NCBI GenBank assembly: GCA_963971425.1
Contig: OZ020515.1
Span: forward strand, 7,642,291 to 7,706,290
DNA: 64,000 nucleotides
From: Bryoerythrophyllum caledonicum
Taxonomy: Eukaryota > Streptophyta > Bryopsida > Pottiales > Pottiaceae
Direction: 5' to 3'
The translations under genes were made by a program, and so were the position numbers. The notes beneath the pieces were generated by a model. It was not told the DNA's origin. It saw only the letters and a program-made list of their open reading frames with translations, and ran no database searches. Shown here piece after piece: positions 42,851 through 54,579 of this stretch; within the stretch, counting starts at the first letter, position 1, and every line of letters begins with the position of its first letter.

Positions 42851-45083
42851 ATGGCGAATGCCTCTCCAAGAGCTCCGCGGATAGGCAGAGATCGAGTGCC
42901 GCCGCAGAGGAGCCGCTTCGCAGCCGACGTCTCGCAACCTCTCGAGAAGCCTCAAGAACTCACGACCACGCCGCCTTTCTCACCTCCGCCTGCGCCTCCT
43001 CCGTTCCCGTCCTCGAAGCCGTCACCCATCGTCCAGGCCCCATCGTGCAGCTTCGTTTCGGACCACACTCTCAACACATGGGACCGGGTGTTTCTTGAGG
43101 GCGCCAATGCCGACATCGCTGTGTGCACCGATGGCGGGAGGCGGATCCGTGCGCATTCAGCCGTCTTGGTGCGTCATCTTCTCTGTTGAAGTTTGTTAGG
43201 GTTGCGAAATTCGAGATTGATCTAAACTTTCGATGTGTGCAGATGGCAAGCTCGCCTGTGTTGAATTTCGCTCTGCAGAAGGAACTCAGAACATCGCGGC
43301 TGCCTGTTCTTCCAATCCTCGGCGTTCCCTTTCATGCTGTCAGATGCTTCCTCCGCTTCTTGTACTCCTCTCGGTGCGCCGTCTTCACCTTCTTCTCGAT
43401 TGAATTTGACTGCTTTTCTAGTTTTCTAGTTCCTTCTTAACCCTGGTCATCGAGTTCGTCTCTTCCGTTTTTTGAAAATATTGCGAGTGATGGTGTCCCT
43501 TTCCTCACAGTTTTCTTGTTTTCCGATCAGGTGTGAGCGATCTGACATGGATGAATGTGCTCTACACTTGGTCGTGCTGGCACATACTTACATGGTCCCA
43601 TCCCTCAAGCGTCTCTGTACAAGTCATTTCGAGCAAGGGCTCCCGAACATTGACATTGTTGTGGACGTCCTTCAAATCGCGAGGTACTTTCTCTTCCTTG
43701 AGGCTCTAGTAGTCTTTGTCTGGAGTGGCTTTTTAGATAGATTACGTAACTTCGTTGTTGCAGATTGGAGTACAACAGCAACTTAATCGTACGTATTATC
43801 GGCAGGGCTCATGAAGAACCAACCTAATTACGGTAACTAGAGTCAACTAGTGCGAATCCCAATGCTCTGTAGAGTGAGAGGGACATGTCCATTTTGACGC
43901 GAGCCCCATATTGACATTCAGACTATCTGCACTACCAGGCTCTGTGACGCACCCCGCCTGTTCCTCCTGTGTCTACGACGAATCATCAAAGATTTCAAGG
44001 CTGTGGTTCGCTCAGACGGCTGGAGGATTATGAAGCATTCTGATCTCGGTCTTGAACAAGAGGTGATAGAGGCTGTCATTCGAGCGAGCGTGGTATGTCC
44101 TGAAGCCCAGTTTGTTCAAATGTTTTAAGAGCATGTTTATTGCATCCACAGCAAAGAATCAACATTTTAGGCATTATATACATACGCCTGCTCTCCGAGG
44201 TGAGGATTTGACCTACTGCTTTGTTACTCATAGCTAGTATCTTTCAATGCATAGTACCAACGTTCACTCCTAACGCATGAGTGGCGTTGAATTCTTGAGC
44301 CGTCTGTTGATAGAGCCTTCATTTTCTGATCTTTGCAGAGAAAGCAGGATAAGTTGACAAAGCTGGAGGATGACCAAGTGTATGCACAGTTGTATGATGC
44401 AATGGAGGCGCTAACTCACCTTTGCAGAGACAGATGCAGATCGGTTGGTTCTCCAGACAAGGCATCAGCTGCTCCTCCAACAAGCTGCTCCTACCCGGCC
44501 TGCAGGAGGCTGGAGTCTCTGGTTCGCCACTTCGCGGACTGTAAACTGAAAGTCGCTGGCGCGTGTGTCCATTGTAAGCGCATGTGGCAGCTCTTAGAAC
44601 TCCACTCTCGAATGTGCTCTACGGGTGATTCCTGCAAAGTGCCCCTTTGTCGGTGAGTCTACAGACAATCCCCTCATTAGGTTGCATTGGATTACCACAA
44701 GAGAAATGCTCCTTGACATAGACAATCCTCATGAATTTAGCTTGTTTTCAAAGAATGCATAGTTTTCCAAATATCTGACCTCTCTTTCCTCTCTAGTAAG
44801 ACTTCACAGATAACCATTTTGTAATCTATTGTGAGCACCTGGGTTGACTCAGGTGAAACTTGTCATGTGATGGACCTCTCTCTAAAGTGCAATGCATTTC
44901 TTCCTGAAGCACGTGGGTGTACTGTATGTAGAACGTCTGTTTTAACGACACCTTCGTTACTTTTTTTGTAGGCACTTCAAAGACGCTATGGGACAGCAAG
45001 CAAGCCACAAGGTAGAGCTGCGATGGAAGATGCTGGTGCAAAGAGTTAACTTGGCGAAGCGCGCCGTGGATGCGCTGATTTAG
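42851..45083 (+). CDS. BTB-TAZ domain protein (BT family)
   Basis: Six exons (42851-43168, 43243-43373, 43531-43683, 43939-44092, 44339-44652, 44972-45083), all GT-AG, give 393 residues ending in TAG. Residues 1-70 are Pro/Ser-rich. The BTB domain runs from about 75 to 200 (DRVFLEGANADIAVCTDGGR, 20 residues, then RIRAHSAVL, ILGVPFHAV, FLYSSRCE, HTYMVPSLKRLC). A BACK-like linker follows (LCDAPRLFLLCLR, SDGWRIMKHSDLGLEQEV). A TAZ zinc finger of the CBP/p300 type spans about 275-370 (HLCRDRC, LVRHFADCKLKV, CVHCKRMWQLLELHSRMC, CKVPLCRHFK). Plant BT proteins are CUL3 adaptors and nuclear co-regulators that also bind calmodulin. The C-terminus after RWKMLVQRVNLAKRAVDALI is short, so the calmodulin-binding tail is reduced. 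Exon edges were placed by homology. Confidence 0.9.
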
Positions 45084-45429
45084 AGGTATGAGCACCAACG
45101 CCATCTCTACACACGGTAGAGTTTTATAGATTGTTGACTAAGAGTGCGTTTGATATTCCTTGTGGAAGTTGTTAGAAGACAATTTGAGCTTAGTTGTGAA
45201 TGCTCACCCTTGTATTATATGAAAATTACTTTCTTAAACTAAGGTAGTGAACCTTTGTTGATATCGTTTCTGGTACTTCATTGATTTGTAATTGGAGCAA
45301 ATTTTGTGCTTTTATTCATTTGTTGAGGAATCTTGCTTGACATGAAAGTATTGCAACCTATAATAGTTTTTGCTACATGGTATTTTTCAGTTCATAGATA
45401 TCAACAATATTTTGGAGATTTAGCTATGG
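45084..45429. other. 3' flank of the BTB-TAZ gene
   Basis: Probable 3' UTR followed by AT-rich spacer. Nothing else is recognisable. Confidence 0.4.
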
Positions 45430-46090
45430 TGGTTCAAACATGAAAATTTGGATTTTGGGGCAGTTGGGCAGGATACTGTAGAGCTGATTAGTGCAGTTTT
45501 GAGGCAACTAGCAGTAAATGAAGTTCTTGCAGTCCTCATTGTTTTTACATGAAATGCATAGAAATTGAGGACCTCATTTTTTCATTTTTTTTCACCCCTA
45601 ACCACAGAAGGCATGGTTATTTCATCTACAACTTGGATTTTAGATCCAACTATTATTCATGTAATTAAAAATGCAAAGGAAATGGTTGCATTCTATATTC
45701 CTAGTCTTGCAGGACCTTATTCCTTATCCTAAACCCCTTTGTTACTTGTGATTTTTGACATGCAATGACCTACCATAAGATAGATCATAGTTTCATAAAA
45801 ACCATGCAATGTGTAGTGGAAAAACTTGCCATTATCTTGAATCAAAGTATGTTGACCTTGTCTTCGCAAGGAAGAAAAACTTGTATTGCACCCTTCAAAT
45901 GCATGTTTTCACAACCCACCTGGTCAAAGTTTACAAAAAAAAATTATTGTCTGTAGTAGTACTAAACTTTCAAAATCCTACGGTTGAAAATAATTGTGAA
46001 AAGTTGTTTAGATTACTCTCATACTATCTCATTCTAAACATGTGCTTTTGAAGTGTTTGTGGTGAAACATGACCTTTAGAGGTTAAAAAT
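45430..46090 (+). repeat. Dispersed repeat H, copy 2
   Basis: Direct relative of 9360-10160, without the 67-bp array. Landmarks are ACTGTAGAGCTGATTA, GACATGCAATGACCTACC, AAATCCTACGGTTGAAAA and GTGGTGAAACATGA. Confidence 0.6.
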
Positions 46091-47872
46091 ATTTGTAATT
46101 GGCATTCTCCAAAAAAAATTGTAACATTATACATAAAAAATGAAAACAAGTCACTATTGTGACAAGGGCTCACAAGCACTGGTTCATATTACATTATGTC
46201 TTTAGTGCTCAATTGATAGGAAAATGGTCAACGCAAATGATATGAGACGAAAATTTATAGTAAATTGGACTTTGGTATATGTTAGGTATATGGTATAAGA
46301 TGGAAAGTCATAGTGACTAGTCATATTAGGGTACATATTGATGCAACAACTCTAGTTCAATTCGGATTTGTAAGGATTACAAAGCTCTTTATACTCAATT
46401 ACGATCATTTTATTCAAGAAATGACAAGCTCTTCTATATCATTTCCTAAACCTCCAAACTTCTAAAGTGTTAATGTGGGCTTTTTGGATGGGCATATTCC
46501 TATGATTGCAATTGTATATTTTAGATTTCAATTTGCTTTCATTAAGATGGAAGAAGAAAGTAGCTTCTTGGAAAACATATAAAGAAAAAAAAAAAAAACC
46601 ATTCTTGAAATGTTTTTCTAAAGTCTCGCAATGCCGGATAGAATATTAAAACAATTCTTTATCTCTAAATCAAAATTTAAGATTCTGGTACTTTTCTCAT
46701 TTGCATTTATTTATTTATTTAAGAAGTAGTAATTTGAATTCGCCTCTTAAAATGGTCAAATCAAAGATATTTCCTACCCCTTCAAATGTGTTTGCACAAG
46801 TTATAAACCTCCATTCCTTGCATAAGTTTTTTGAAAATGCTTGTCCCTTCTAATACCATTCAATTTTTTTGTACAAAGAAGTAATATCAAGTCAAATATA
46901 ATTGCAGAATAATCAAACATTCTTGTAGTGCTAAATCCAAAAGAATTTAATATCTCCTAATTATGCCTATGCAAGGAATAAAAAAATCCTTTCTCTTTAC
47001 TTTAACACTATAATCTTCCAATCCATATGGTCAACTTTAGTAAAATTTGGCAACTTATTTTCCTTACAGTCACATCATAATCTTTTGTTTGGGGATATAA
47101 TATAACGACTTCATGATTTTTTGAATTCATTGGTATGCTAAACGAGCAAGTTTGAAGTGTTTCTGGTAAGAAATAGCCAAGGATTTTGAGACTTTATCAT
47201 CTTTGAAGTCCAAAGGACCACATTTAAGTGGGCAAATTTTAAAAAACATGACTAATTTTATATATGATCAAAAGTTGAATATTCACTACCTATAGATGGT
47301 GACTATAGACACTATTATTTGTACCATCATGTGTTGGATGGTGTGAACGAATACAAGTGCTATGAATCAAAATACAAGTATCTAAAATAAATCATGGATG
47401 CCTTTACAAATAACTCAACTAATTGCTACAAAGTTTGTACAAAGATGTAAAGCAAGCACTCTGCATGGAATAAAACAAGAGACAAATGAAGACATTGTGT
47501 ACATCGTTTTTTTTTGGTATATTGTGAGGTGCAAGTTGAACGATAAAGACGTGTGGAATGGTGCGCCGCAGGCAAAAAAAGTTTTGGTCCCTTTTTTCAA
47601 ACATTCGTAGCCTGAGAATTGGAGCTAAACTGCGCTTTTGTATTATAAAAAATTTACTCAAGGGGGAGTTTCAAGGTAGCTATAGTACGCAACTTTCCGT
47701 ATTGTTTCCACAGTAGTAGGCTATCAGACAACTGATTACTGTATTGGAGTTTGCTAATTTCTTTACTTGTGGGACAAAAACTTTGCTTCTTCTTTAGCTC
47801 AGAGACCTCAATATAACCTGCACACGACAAACACACACTCCGACGCTCGAGTCAATATGTTGCATTTTGTAG
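46091..47872. other. No gene; includes a weak D3 copy
   Basis: 46780-47240 resembles repeat D3 (CCTCCATTCCTTGCATAAG, ATATCAAGTC, CACTATAATCTTCCAATCCA). 47400-47840 is free of recognisable features; its overlapping frames have no family. Confidence 0.4.
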
Positions 47873-49394
47873 GATCAGTATTCCTCCAGAATGCACTTAA
47901 TCGTCACTAATGCTTCCAAAGTAAAACACTCCGGTTTGTTTCCACAAAGATCTATTGTTCTTCTCAGAATATCCAAAAAAAAACTAAACTACCAATCAAT
48001 CGTTCATAGGCTAGCTATTCTATTCAACCACTTACTACGGATCCGGATCTTTCCGGATTCCGGAATTTATACAATGGTTTCCGGAACTTGTTTCTGGATA
48101 ACCAAAGGGGAGTTTGATTTATCTCTGTTCCTCCTCAGAGAGTCTTCCGGAAGGTTTAACCGAGTGACCAGAAGGCCACTGATCCTATTTTGTGTAAGTG
48201 GCTGGATTTCCCAGTGCCTTGTGACTTTAAGTGGCTAGACACCCACTCCCCCGGAACTTATAGTGGCTGAACACCCACTCTCCCTACTCTGCTAACCGGT
48301 GATTGATTGTTGCTACTAGACCTATGCTCTCACAACATCCGGATGGCCTTCCGGACGCGGTCACGCAGACACAAGTCCGGACTACAACGACATTCCGGTA
48401 AGTAATGTTATGATTCTCCGGAACACGTGGCACCGATTACTAAAATGGACTTCCTCTAGGCTTTCACAACAGGCTTTTTCCTATCATGGGGGTAAACTCC
48501 GGCCTTGACTGGAATCCGGATTCAAACGGATTTCTTGTGCCCTAGAGATTACCAGGAACACCTCTGCAGTTCATCTCTTCCCCTCCTGGCTTCTTCCAGA
48601 CCCTGGAGGCTACCAGGAACACCTCTGCAATACACCTCCAGCTCTTCCGGGTGATCTCCTAATCCAGGTCCCAACCGGTTTCTCTCTAGAAAACAGGATA
48701 TTACCCCACTCCGGAAGAATTATTCCACAACAACACATACCAGAATGGATCCGTTACTCACAAAGGCAACACTCCATACCACCAAAACTAGGAAGCAAAT
48801 CTAGCAAAAGGTTTGAAGTATATTCAACACAAGCAAACAAGATGATGAGTTTTGCTAAAACCCATCTACTAAGTACTAACTAAGTTCCCTAATCTTAGTC
48901 TTTATCCTATCTGCTAGAAATCCGGAGAATCTTATCCAAAAGATCCAAGAAATCAGGAAAAGTTACAGATCTGATCTCAGATCATATAATCACGGAAAAG
49001 GTTCCGGACTCCAGATTTCTTACTTCAAGCTACAAAAACCCGACGGTCGATTTTGTCCACAACTGGATGCAACGGTGAGCCCTATTGTCAATCGCTGTCG
49101 GTCTGGAATTACAGCCAAAAATCCCAAATCTAAACATTATCCTAAGACGGGGCACCTGGTGCCTTATTTCTCCCGCTCCTACGCGTGGGAGATATCTCCA
49201 CTGGAACCCGTTGCTTACCCTTCCCCTTCTTTGACGTTGACAGAGAAGAGTCGACCTTTCGAGTTGCCGATTCGGCAGCTGAGAAGTCCTTGCCGCCGGA
49301 GTTCTGGAGTCCAAAGGCGGAGGTTGCCGTTCCGGCGCAACTTCCGAGACTGGAAGGGACTGACGTTCCGGCTCGGCAGTCGGTTTGACCTCTC

Positions 49395-50540
49395 TCACCA
49401 GGTCCCTGTAGCTGCCGGAAGGACCCCAGGTGAGGCCCATCTTGAGACCACGTGCACCAGGTGTGGTCCTTCACCACGTGCACCAGCGGAATGCATGGTG
49501 TCTCTCAACCTCAACACGGGTGAGTTATTGAAGCAACTTCCGGATCTGCTGACGCCTCCGACAATGCGACTACCGCAGTCTCCGGAGGAGACCGATCTTC
49601 GGGCACCACCCAAGTCCGTATCCCGGTGACTAGCACACGGACCAGTGAGTCCTTCACCACGTGCACCTGGGAGTCCTTCACCACGTGCACCAGCTGCCGG
49701 AAGGACCCCAAGTGTGGCCACTCCTTTCTTCATGGCGTAGTTGAGCTATCGGAGGGCTTTCACTCTCTAGGTTAGTCCGTGCAGAATCTCATCAATCTCC
49801 ACCATCTAGCCTTCGGAGTCCTTTGGGTTGAGCTTCCGCCTCTTCCGGCTGGCTTTCTCGGACGGCCCGGCCTCGTCTGAGCTAGACGATCCGGTTGAAA
49901 GACTGGTATCCGGACTCTCTGGCTCCGGATCCTTGTCTCGTGCTCTCTTCTAGATCCTCCAGTCATCTTCCAGAGTGTCTTCCGTTGCTGTGTCCGGCAC
50001 TGGTTCAGCTTCCCCTCTAGGCTCTTCTTCCTTCTCCTCACCTCCGTACTTCTGGAAGCTTAGAACTTCGTCGTACACCCTCTGTTCCGTCTAGGTGAGT
50101 TGCTGATGGTGGCAGTAGAACTGCACCACATATGAGGCCAGAGGGGTTGCAAATTTCTTCACCTTCTGGAGATTTGCCACCAGCCGGTTGATCATCTCGC
50201 TCATGAGCGTACCCCAATCCACCTCTATCTTTCCCCGCAGTGCTTCGAGGAAGGTACATGCCCACTTGGACACCAACCGCTTCAACTTTTCCGGATGGAA
50301 GATAGGGTTAAAAAACCCTAGCACGAGTCGGGCGTCCTGGTGCTTCAAATCTTGGATGTTGAACCCTTCCCTTGGATTGGCCTTCCCTTGGATTGGCCTT
50401 CCCTTCAAACTCCATTGCTAGGAACTCGTCCCTCCGTTCCACCACCTTGGTTCGCCTAGCGGAAGTCGTACGTTTGTGTCCATTCCGGAACTTCCCACAG
50501 TTCCGGGTGTCCCCACAACATTCCATCGTACTTGGAGTCC
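49395..50540 (-). pseudogene. Unknown coiled-coil family protein, copy A (broken)
   Basis: Minus-strand segments read KYDGMLWGHPELWEVPEWTQ (20 residues; 50530-50462), then after a frameshift KVVERRDEFLAMEFEGKANP, then from 50408 ARLVLGFFNPIFHPEKLKRL and VDWGTLMSEMINRLVANLQK, PLASYVVQFYCHHQQLT and EVLSFQKYG. From 50408 to 49395 the frame is open for 338 codons except for five in-frame TAGs (50091, 49950, 49806, 49767, 49746). The later part is acidic, then Lys/Arg-rich. The order and motifs match copies B and C. I do not know the family; the position in a multicopy element suggests a gag-like structural role, which is inference. Confidence 0.6.
49447..49695. repeat. 18-bp repeats centred on CACGTGCACC
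   Basis: Four copies of (TCCTTCAC)CACGTGCACC lie near 49445, 49470, 49655 and 49676; the last two are adjacent. They sit in the C-terminal part of the copy A frame and are absent from copy B, so they are a recent local expansion. Confidence 0.75.
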
Positions 50541-51100
50541 GGCATTTCTATCAACTCCGGACGAACACCTCTTCTCGGATGCCCAAGGCAACGTCTAGGA
50601 ATCCGGCGCAGTCCATTTCCTGTAAGCTCCCCTTCAGTAGAGTGACTTCGTCCGGGTCTTCAGGGATGTCCGGCACAACATTCATCAAGGGCGGAAGCGC
50701 AACGGCCGGAGCTTCGTCTCGCTTTCCTCTTCCGTCCCTGTGTGTCTTCTTCTTCTGGACCATGGCGCTCGTCTTCATCGGCTCTTCCTAACTCCTCACT
50801 TACAGCCAATGTTATCCCTGCATGCACCGTCCTCACAAAAGCTCTCCCTAGTAGCGGACGCACGTCCGTTCTAACTATGTAAGCTAACAAACCCTAACAG
50901 TCAGCAATTAGGAGAAGGGGAGAGAGAGAGAGAGAGAGCAAAAGGGAGAGCGAAACGCGCAAAGGAAGAAAGAATGAAAGAGGTTTCCCTCGCGTTGCGG
51001 CCTTTTGTAGTTGGGCGTTAGACCGGCCTTCCAGAAGCAGTACGGTTGATGGTGACAGCTCTGGATGACAGACTTTCCTGGAGTTCTGCCAACTACTCCG

Positions 51101-51493
51101 GCCACCTGTTTAGCAGCTTTAGTACCGATTAGGGATTTCAACCGGGTTCACTCGCCTTTATTTCTACAAATTGACTATTGGTTCTATTCTAGTCTAGACT
51201 ATCGTACTTACTTAACTAATTTTTTTGTTTTTGCTGGATTATTAGGTTAACTTCCGAAACCTTGTGGGAACAGATTCCCACACAATACGTGATCAAAACA
51301 TACATAAATAGAGACTAGGAACAAACAATTTCAATTCATCGCCTTTAATATAACATATTGGTGGCTGTTATCCATGTCAAGAGATACAAAAGTAACTGCC
51401 AGTATGGAAACAAGGGCGAGTTGTAACTGATTGGCACTGAATTCAAACCTTCACTAAAGTCGGAGAAACACCAGACCTGAGACCTGCCTAGAA
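51101..51493. other. Right flank of element A
   Basis: The dyad TGTGGGAACAGATTCCCACA at 51265-51284 (a 20-base palindrome) stands out. There is no coding sequence. Confidence 0.4.
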
Positions 51494-51880
51494 CTATTGT
51501 CCATCTACAGCATACCTTGGCTTGATAGCCATCCACTCTACTATGGCCTCATTGAAGGGAAAACTCTCCAAGTTCCAAAACTTTTGCGTGTACATTTGTA
51601 CACACAAAGCCATGTGGTCTGTTTGTTTATTTCGGACTTTGCTCTTCACAAAGCCAAATGTTGAAAACATTTGCTCATCTTTGACGTTGCCAAGAACTAG
51701 CAATTTGGGTCATTGTTGGCCGCTAGTCTTGCCCAATGTAATGCTTGTTGTGTTTCTTCAATATTGTGGAGGTGTGCAATACCATTTCTAGTCCATTTGT
51801 GGTCAAAAGCGTCACCTATTGAGCCAAATTTTTGTCTTTCAAACGGTGAGTAACTTATTAAGTTGGATGGAGCATGTGAT
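51494..51880 (-). pseudogene. hAT transposase C-terminal remnant
   Basis: The minus-strand frame 51703-51494 reads EQMFSTFGFVKSKVRNKQTD (20 residues) then HMALCVQMYTQKFW, the pattern of the hAT C-terminal dimerisation region (STFG, SK-RN). Upstream, in another frame (about 51880-51705), are FERQKFGSIGDAFDHKW and EETQQALHWARLA, which precede it naturally, so one frameshift near 51705 separates them. The catalytic core is absent. Confidence 0.55.
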
Positions 51881-51889
51881 GTAGGATGA

Positions 51890-53324
51890 GAAGTAGGAGT
51901 GTTGGATGTTAAAGGTTGAAATTAGTGAGTCAAGAATGGGCGTGGGTAATGTATATTGGGCGTGTATAAGGGGGTCATTTTTTGGGATGCAATATTTATA
52001 TCTTTGGTATAGCCAAATTATTTCCTTTTCAAATGGTTGGATTAATGGTTCTATGTTTGTGCGATTTTGTAAATTTATATGATATTGGTTCCATAACCAT
52101 TGGAGTCAAGTGACGAGAATAGTGAGTAGATGTCTTCCATTGTCTTTTTATATATGTGCATGGTCATCATTGATTCAAATTGTATTGATTGATGTGAGGA
52201 CATCGTTTTAGAGGTTGCATTTAGTTTTGTGGATGTTGAGGAGAGGAATGATTATGGGTGGGGTAACAAATCTTGAATCACGTGATTGCTCTTGAGGATG
52301 GTGTGTTTTGAATAGTCTTTAGTTAGAATTTGTTTTAGGTTTTTTGGTATTGTATTAATTGTATGGTATTATGGGTGGAGGTGTTTTGGTTGTGCCATGG
52401 GAAGAGGTTCCGTTGAGGTTACCATTTGCTGTAAGTATTATGATTGTATTGCCATTGGCATAAATATTTGGTATCATTTTTATAATTTTGTTTGAGTCAA
52501 TAAGCTCTCTATGTTAATAGTCAATAATGAGACTTGTAGGATATGTAGATGACACTACTAGAAATCCAGGGATAAATAAGTAGGGGTATGCCTCTTTCTT
52601 TAGTTATAGATTGGCAATCAATAATTAAACAAAGAGGCAAAACTAAAGAATAACTACAAATTTTTTTTAAACGGACACAATTATTGTTGTGAGTTATTGG
52701 TTTTTGTAGTTATTCTTTTTTGCCACGTGGATTTTTCATATATCTACCAAAATGGAACGTCATCATGGAGGAATGATGAGGTGGCTGAAATGTGGATTCG
52801 AGTGTTATGTGGAATCTGAGGTGAATATTGACGTGGATTGGACGATGATGTGGAGACTGAGGTGGCATTTGACATGGATGATGACGTGTTTTCCTTGTTG
52901 ACGTGTAATCATATGTGGCAGCTTACGTGTCACTTTTTTGGAGACCTACTTGCCATTACGTGGAGGCGTTTGATTGGATGAAATCAATGTGCATAGTGCA
53001 TAGTTATTTATTAGTTATTTTGTAGTTTTTCTCTAGTTATTTTTCACTTATTTTTTAGTTTCGTCACAATTATTCATAGGTTATTGTATTGTTGTTCTAG
53101 AGTTGTTTTATATTCATTCCAATCATTTTCTAATGATTGTTTAGGTATCTTCACAGTTATTGAAGAGTTATTGAGATCAATTCTTAAGTTATTACATAGT
53201 CATTAGGAAGTTATTCTAAAGTGAATAGAAGTTTCTACTGACATCGAGATTTTTTACATCCTTTGAAGATATCAAGAAATGAATCTTTTCATTAGTGTAA
53301 AAAAACATTTTAACCCAAGTCAAA
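51890..53324. other. No gene; low-complexity stretches
   Basis: 52720-52940 is dense in ACGTG words (TGACGTGG, TGACGTG, TTACGTGTC, GCCACGTGG). 52985-53225 is a degenerate AGTTATT array. A palindromic GAATAACTACAAATTTTTTT/TTTTTGTAGTTATTC pair lies at about 52649-52716. Confidence 0.4.
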
Positions 53325-53920
53325 CATTTTTACACATTGTTGGACAAGGTACCAAAAAACTTCTTCTTTTCTACACAACACCTAGAGATCTTCATATTTT
53401 TCACTTTTTATTTTCTTACAACAATATGTGTTGAAAAAATTCTTATAGACCGCTTGGATTATCATTATTAAGTTCACAAAAAAAGATAACGTGGAAGGAT
53501 AACCTAATCGTTTTATTTGAATCTCCACTCCTTGCACACTTGTTTGAATATGCTACACCCTTTTCTACCTCTAAAAATTGGTGTGTGAGGAACCAACATC
53601 ATGCTTAAGACAATGGTATAGGAATTAGACCTTGTGTAGTGCAAAAATTGACACCAAGCAAAGTCAAAGTCTACTAATTCACTCAACGCATGGAAAGAAA
53701 AGGAACCATTTTCTTGACTTCAAATGCTATAATCTTCATATCCATGCGGCAGATTGCAGCCAAAAAAAGTGGTGAGTTTGTGCAGAAGTCTTTTTGAGAT
53801 CTTCAAGTTTAAAGTCCAAAATTTTACTTCAAAATTAGATTAATTTGCAACTTGATGATTGTGGCAGTTTTGGAGTGTTTCTTGAGGGAAATGCCTTGGG
53901 CTCGTAGGGGTTAAAGAGTT
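53325..53920 (+). repeat. Dispersed repeat D3, plus copy 2 (longest)
   Basis: The left half matches 38605-38884 directly; the right half matches 30860-31145 in reverse. It ends with GCCTTGGGCTCGTAGGGGTT. This is the best copy for defining the family. Confidence 0.75.
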
Positions 53921-53939
53921 CCGAGGTGTTTGGCGATGC

Positions 53940-54360
53940 TCTGAATAGTCAACCAACGGCTCCCACAATGATTTTGGGCGTTTCAGTGGCGATGCTCTAA
54001 ATAGTCAACGAACGGCTCACTACAATGATTTTCGGCGTTTCAGAGGCCGGTTGAGTGAGCTGTTGGCGCTGCTCTGAATAGTCAACGAACTATAGATGTT
54101 AACTCTGGGTTGACAGCACAATCGACCTCATCGTCTTGTTCTAAAACTGTAAACTAGAATCTGATCCAGACGTAGATGTACTGATCCAAATGAAGGTGCA
54201 CACTTGACCTCATCGCCTTGTCCAATAACTGTTAACCAGAAACTGATCCAAACTTTGATCTAAACTTTGATGTACTCATCCAAAACGATCATGAAGGTTC
54301 CCCCTCTGCAGTAAGTTCCCCCTTTGCAGTAAAGGTTCTCTTTGCTTTCGTTAAAAAAAC
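53940..54360. repeat. Two short tandem arrays
   Basis: First array (about 53940-54090): three units of GGCGATGCTCT(G/A)AATAGTC followed by AACGGCTC and TTTCGGCGTTTCAG. Second array (about 54120-54290): units of CCTCATCG(T/C)CTTGT, TGATCCAAA/TGATCCAGA and GATGTACT. Both are diverged. Confidence 0.65.
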
Positions 54361-54579
54361 GATCATGAAGGTGCACATGCTTTTGGAGCTGAAAGTGGAC
54401 AACTCATGGGAGCTGGACAAGTTGAAGTAGTCAGCCGCCGGTGGACATCTTGAGCTTTTGAGACTTAGACAACTCCAAAGGATGCGACAACAGTGGTGGA
54501 GTGCAAAGCACACATGAGCACAAAGCAGCACCTAACGTGCATCTTGCCCGCGCTGTAGGTTGTACAGACATAATTTACC
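54361..54579. other. Upstream of the interrupted frame
   Basis: No gene seen. AACGATCATGAAGG recurs here and at 54286. Confidence 0.3.

Larger units (their letters stand above)
47873..51100 (-). mobile_element. TCCGGA-rich multicopy element A
   Basis: The left 1.1 kb (47873-48970) is a direct relative of 56388-57450: TCAGTATTCCTCC, then GAGTTTGATTTATCTCTGTT, CCTCAGAGAGTCTTCCGGA, GTGTAAGTGGC(T/C)GGATTT, and so on. The middle encodes, on the minus strand, a broken protein related to that of element B. The right end carries a (GA)n tract (50919-50938) at the same relative place as in B. TCCGGA and CCGGAA words are strikingly frequent throughout, coding or not. I find no LTR pair, reverse transcriptase or transposase, so the mode of spread is unknown. 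The boundaries are those of the A/B similarity, not proven termini. Confidence 0.6.

Noticed and set aside
52560-53250. A CRISPR-like or regular array of AGTTATT words
   Set aside because: The spacing is irregular and the units degenerate; it is plain low-complexity sequence in a eukaryotic genome.
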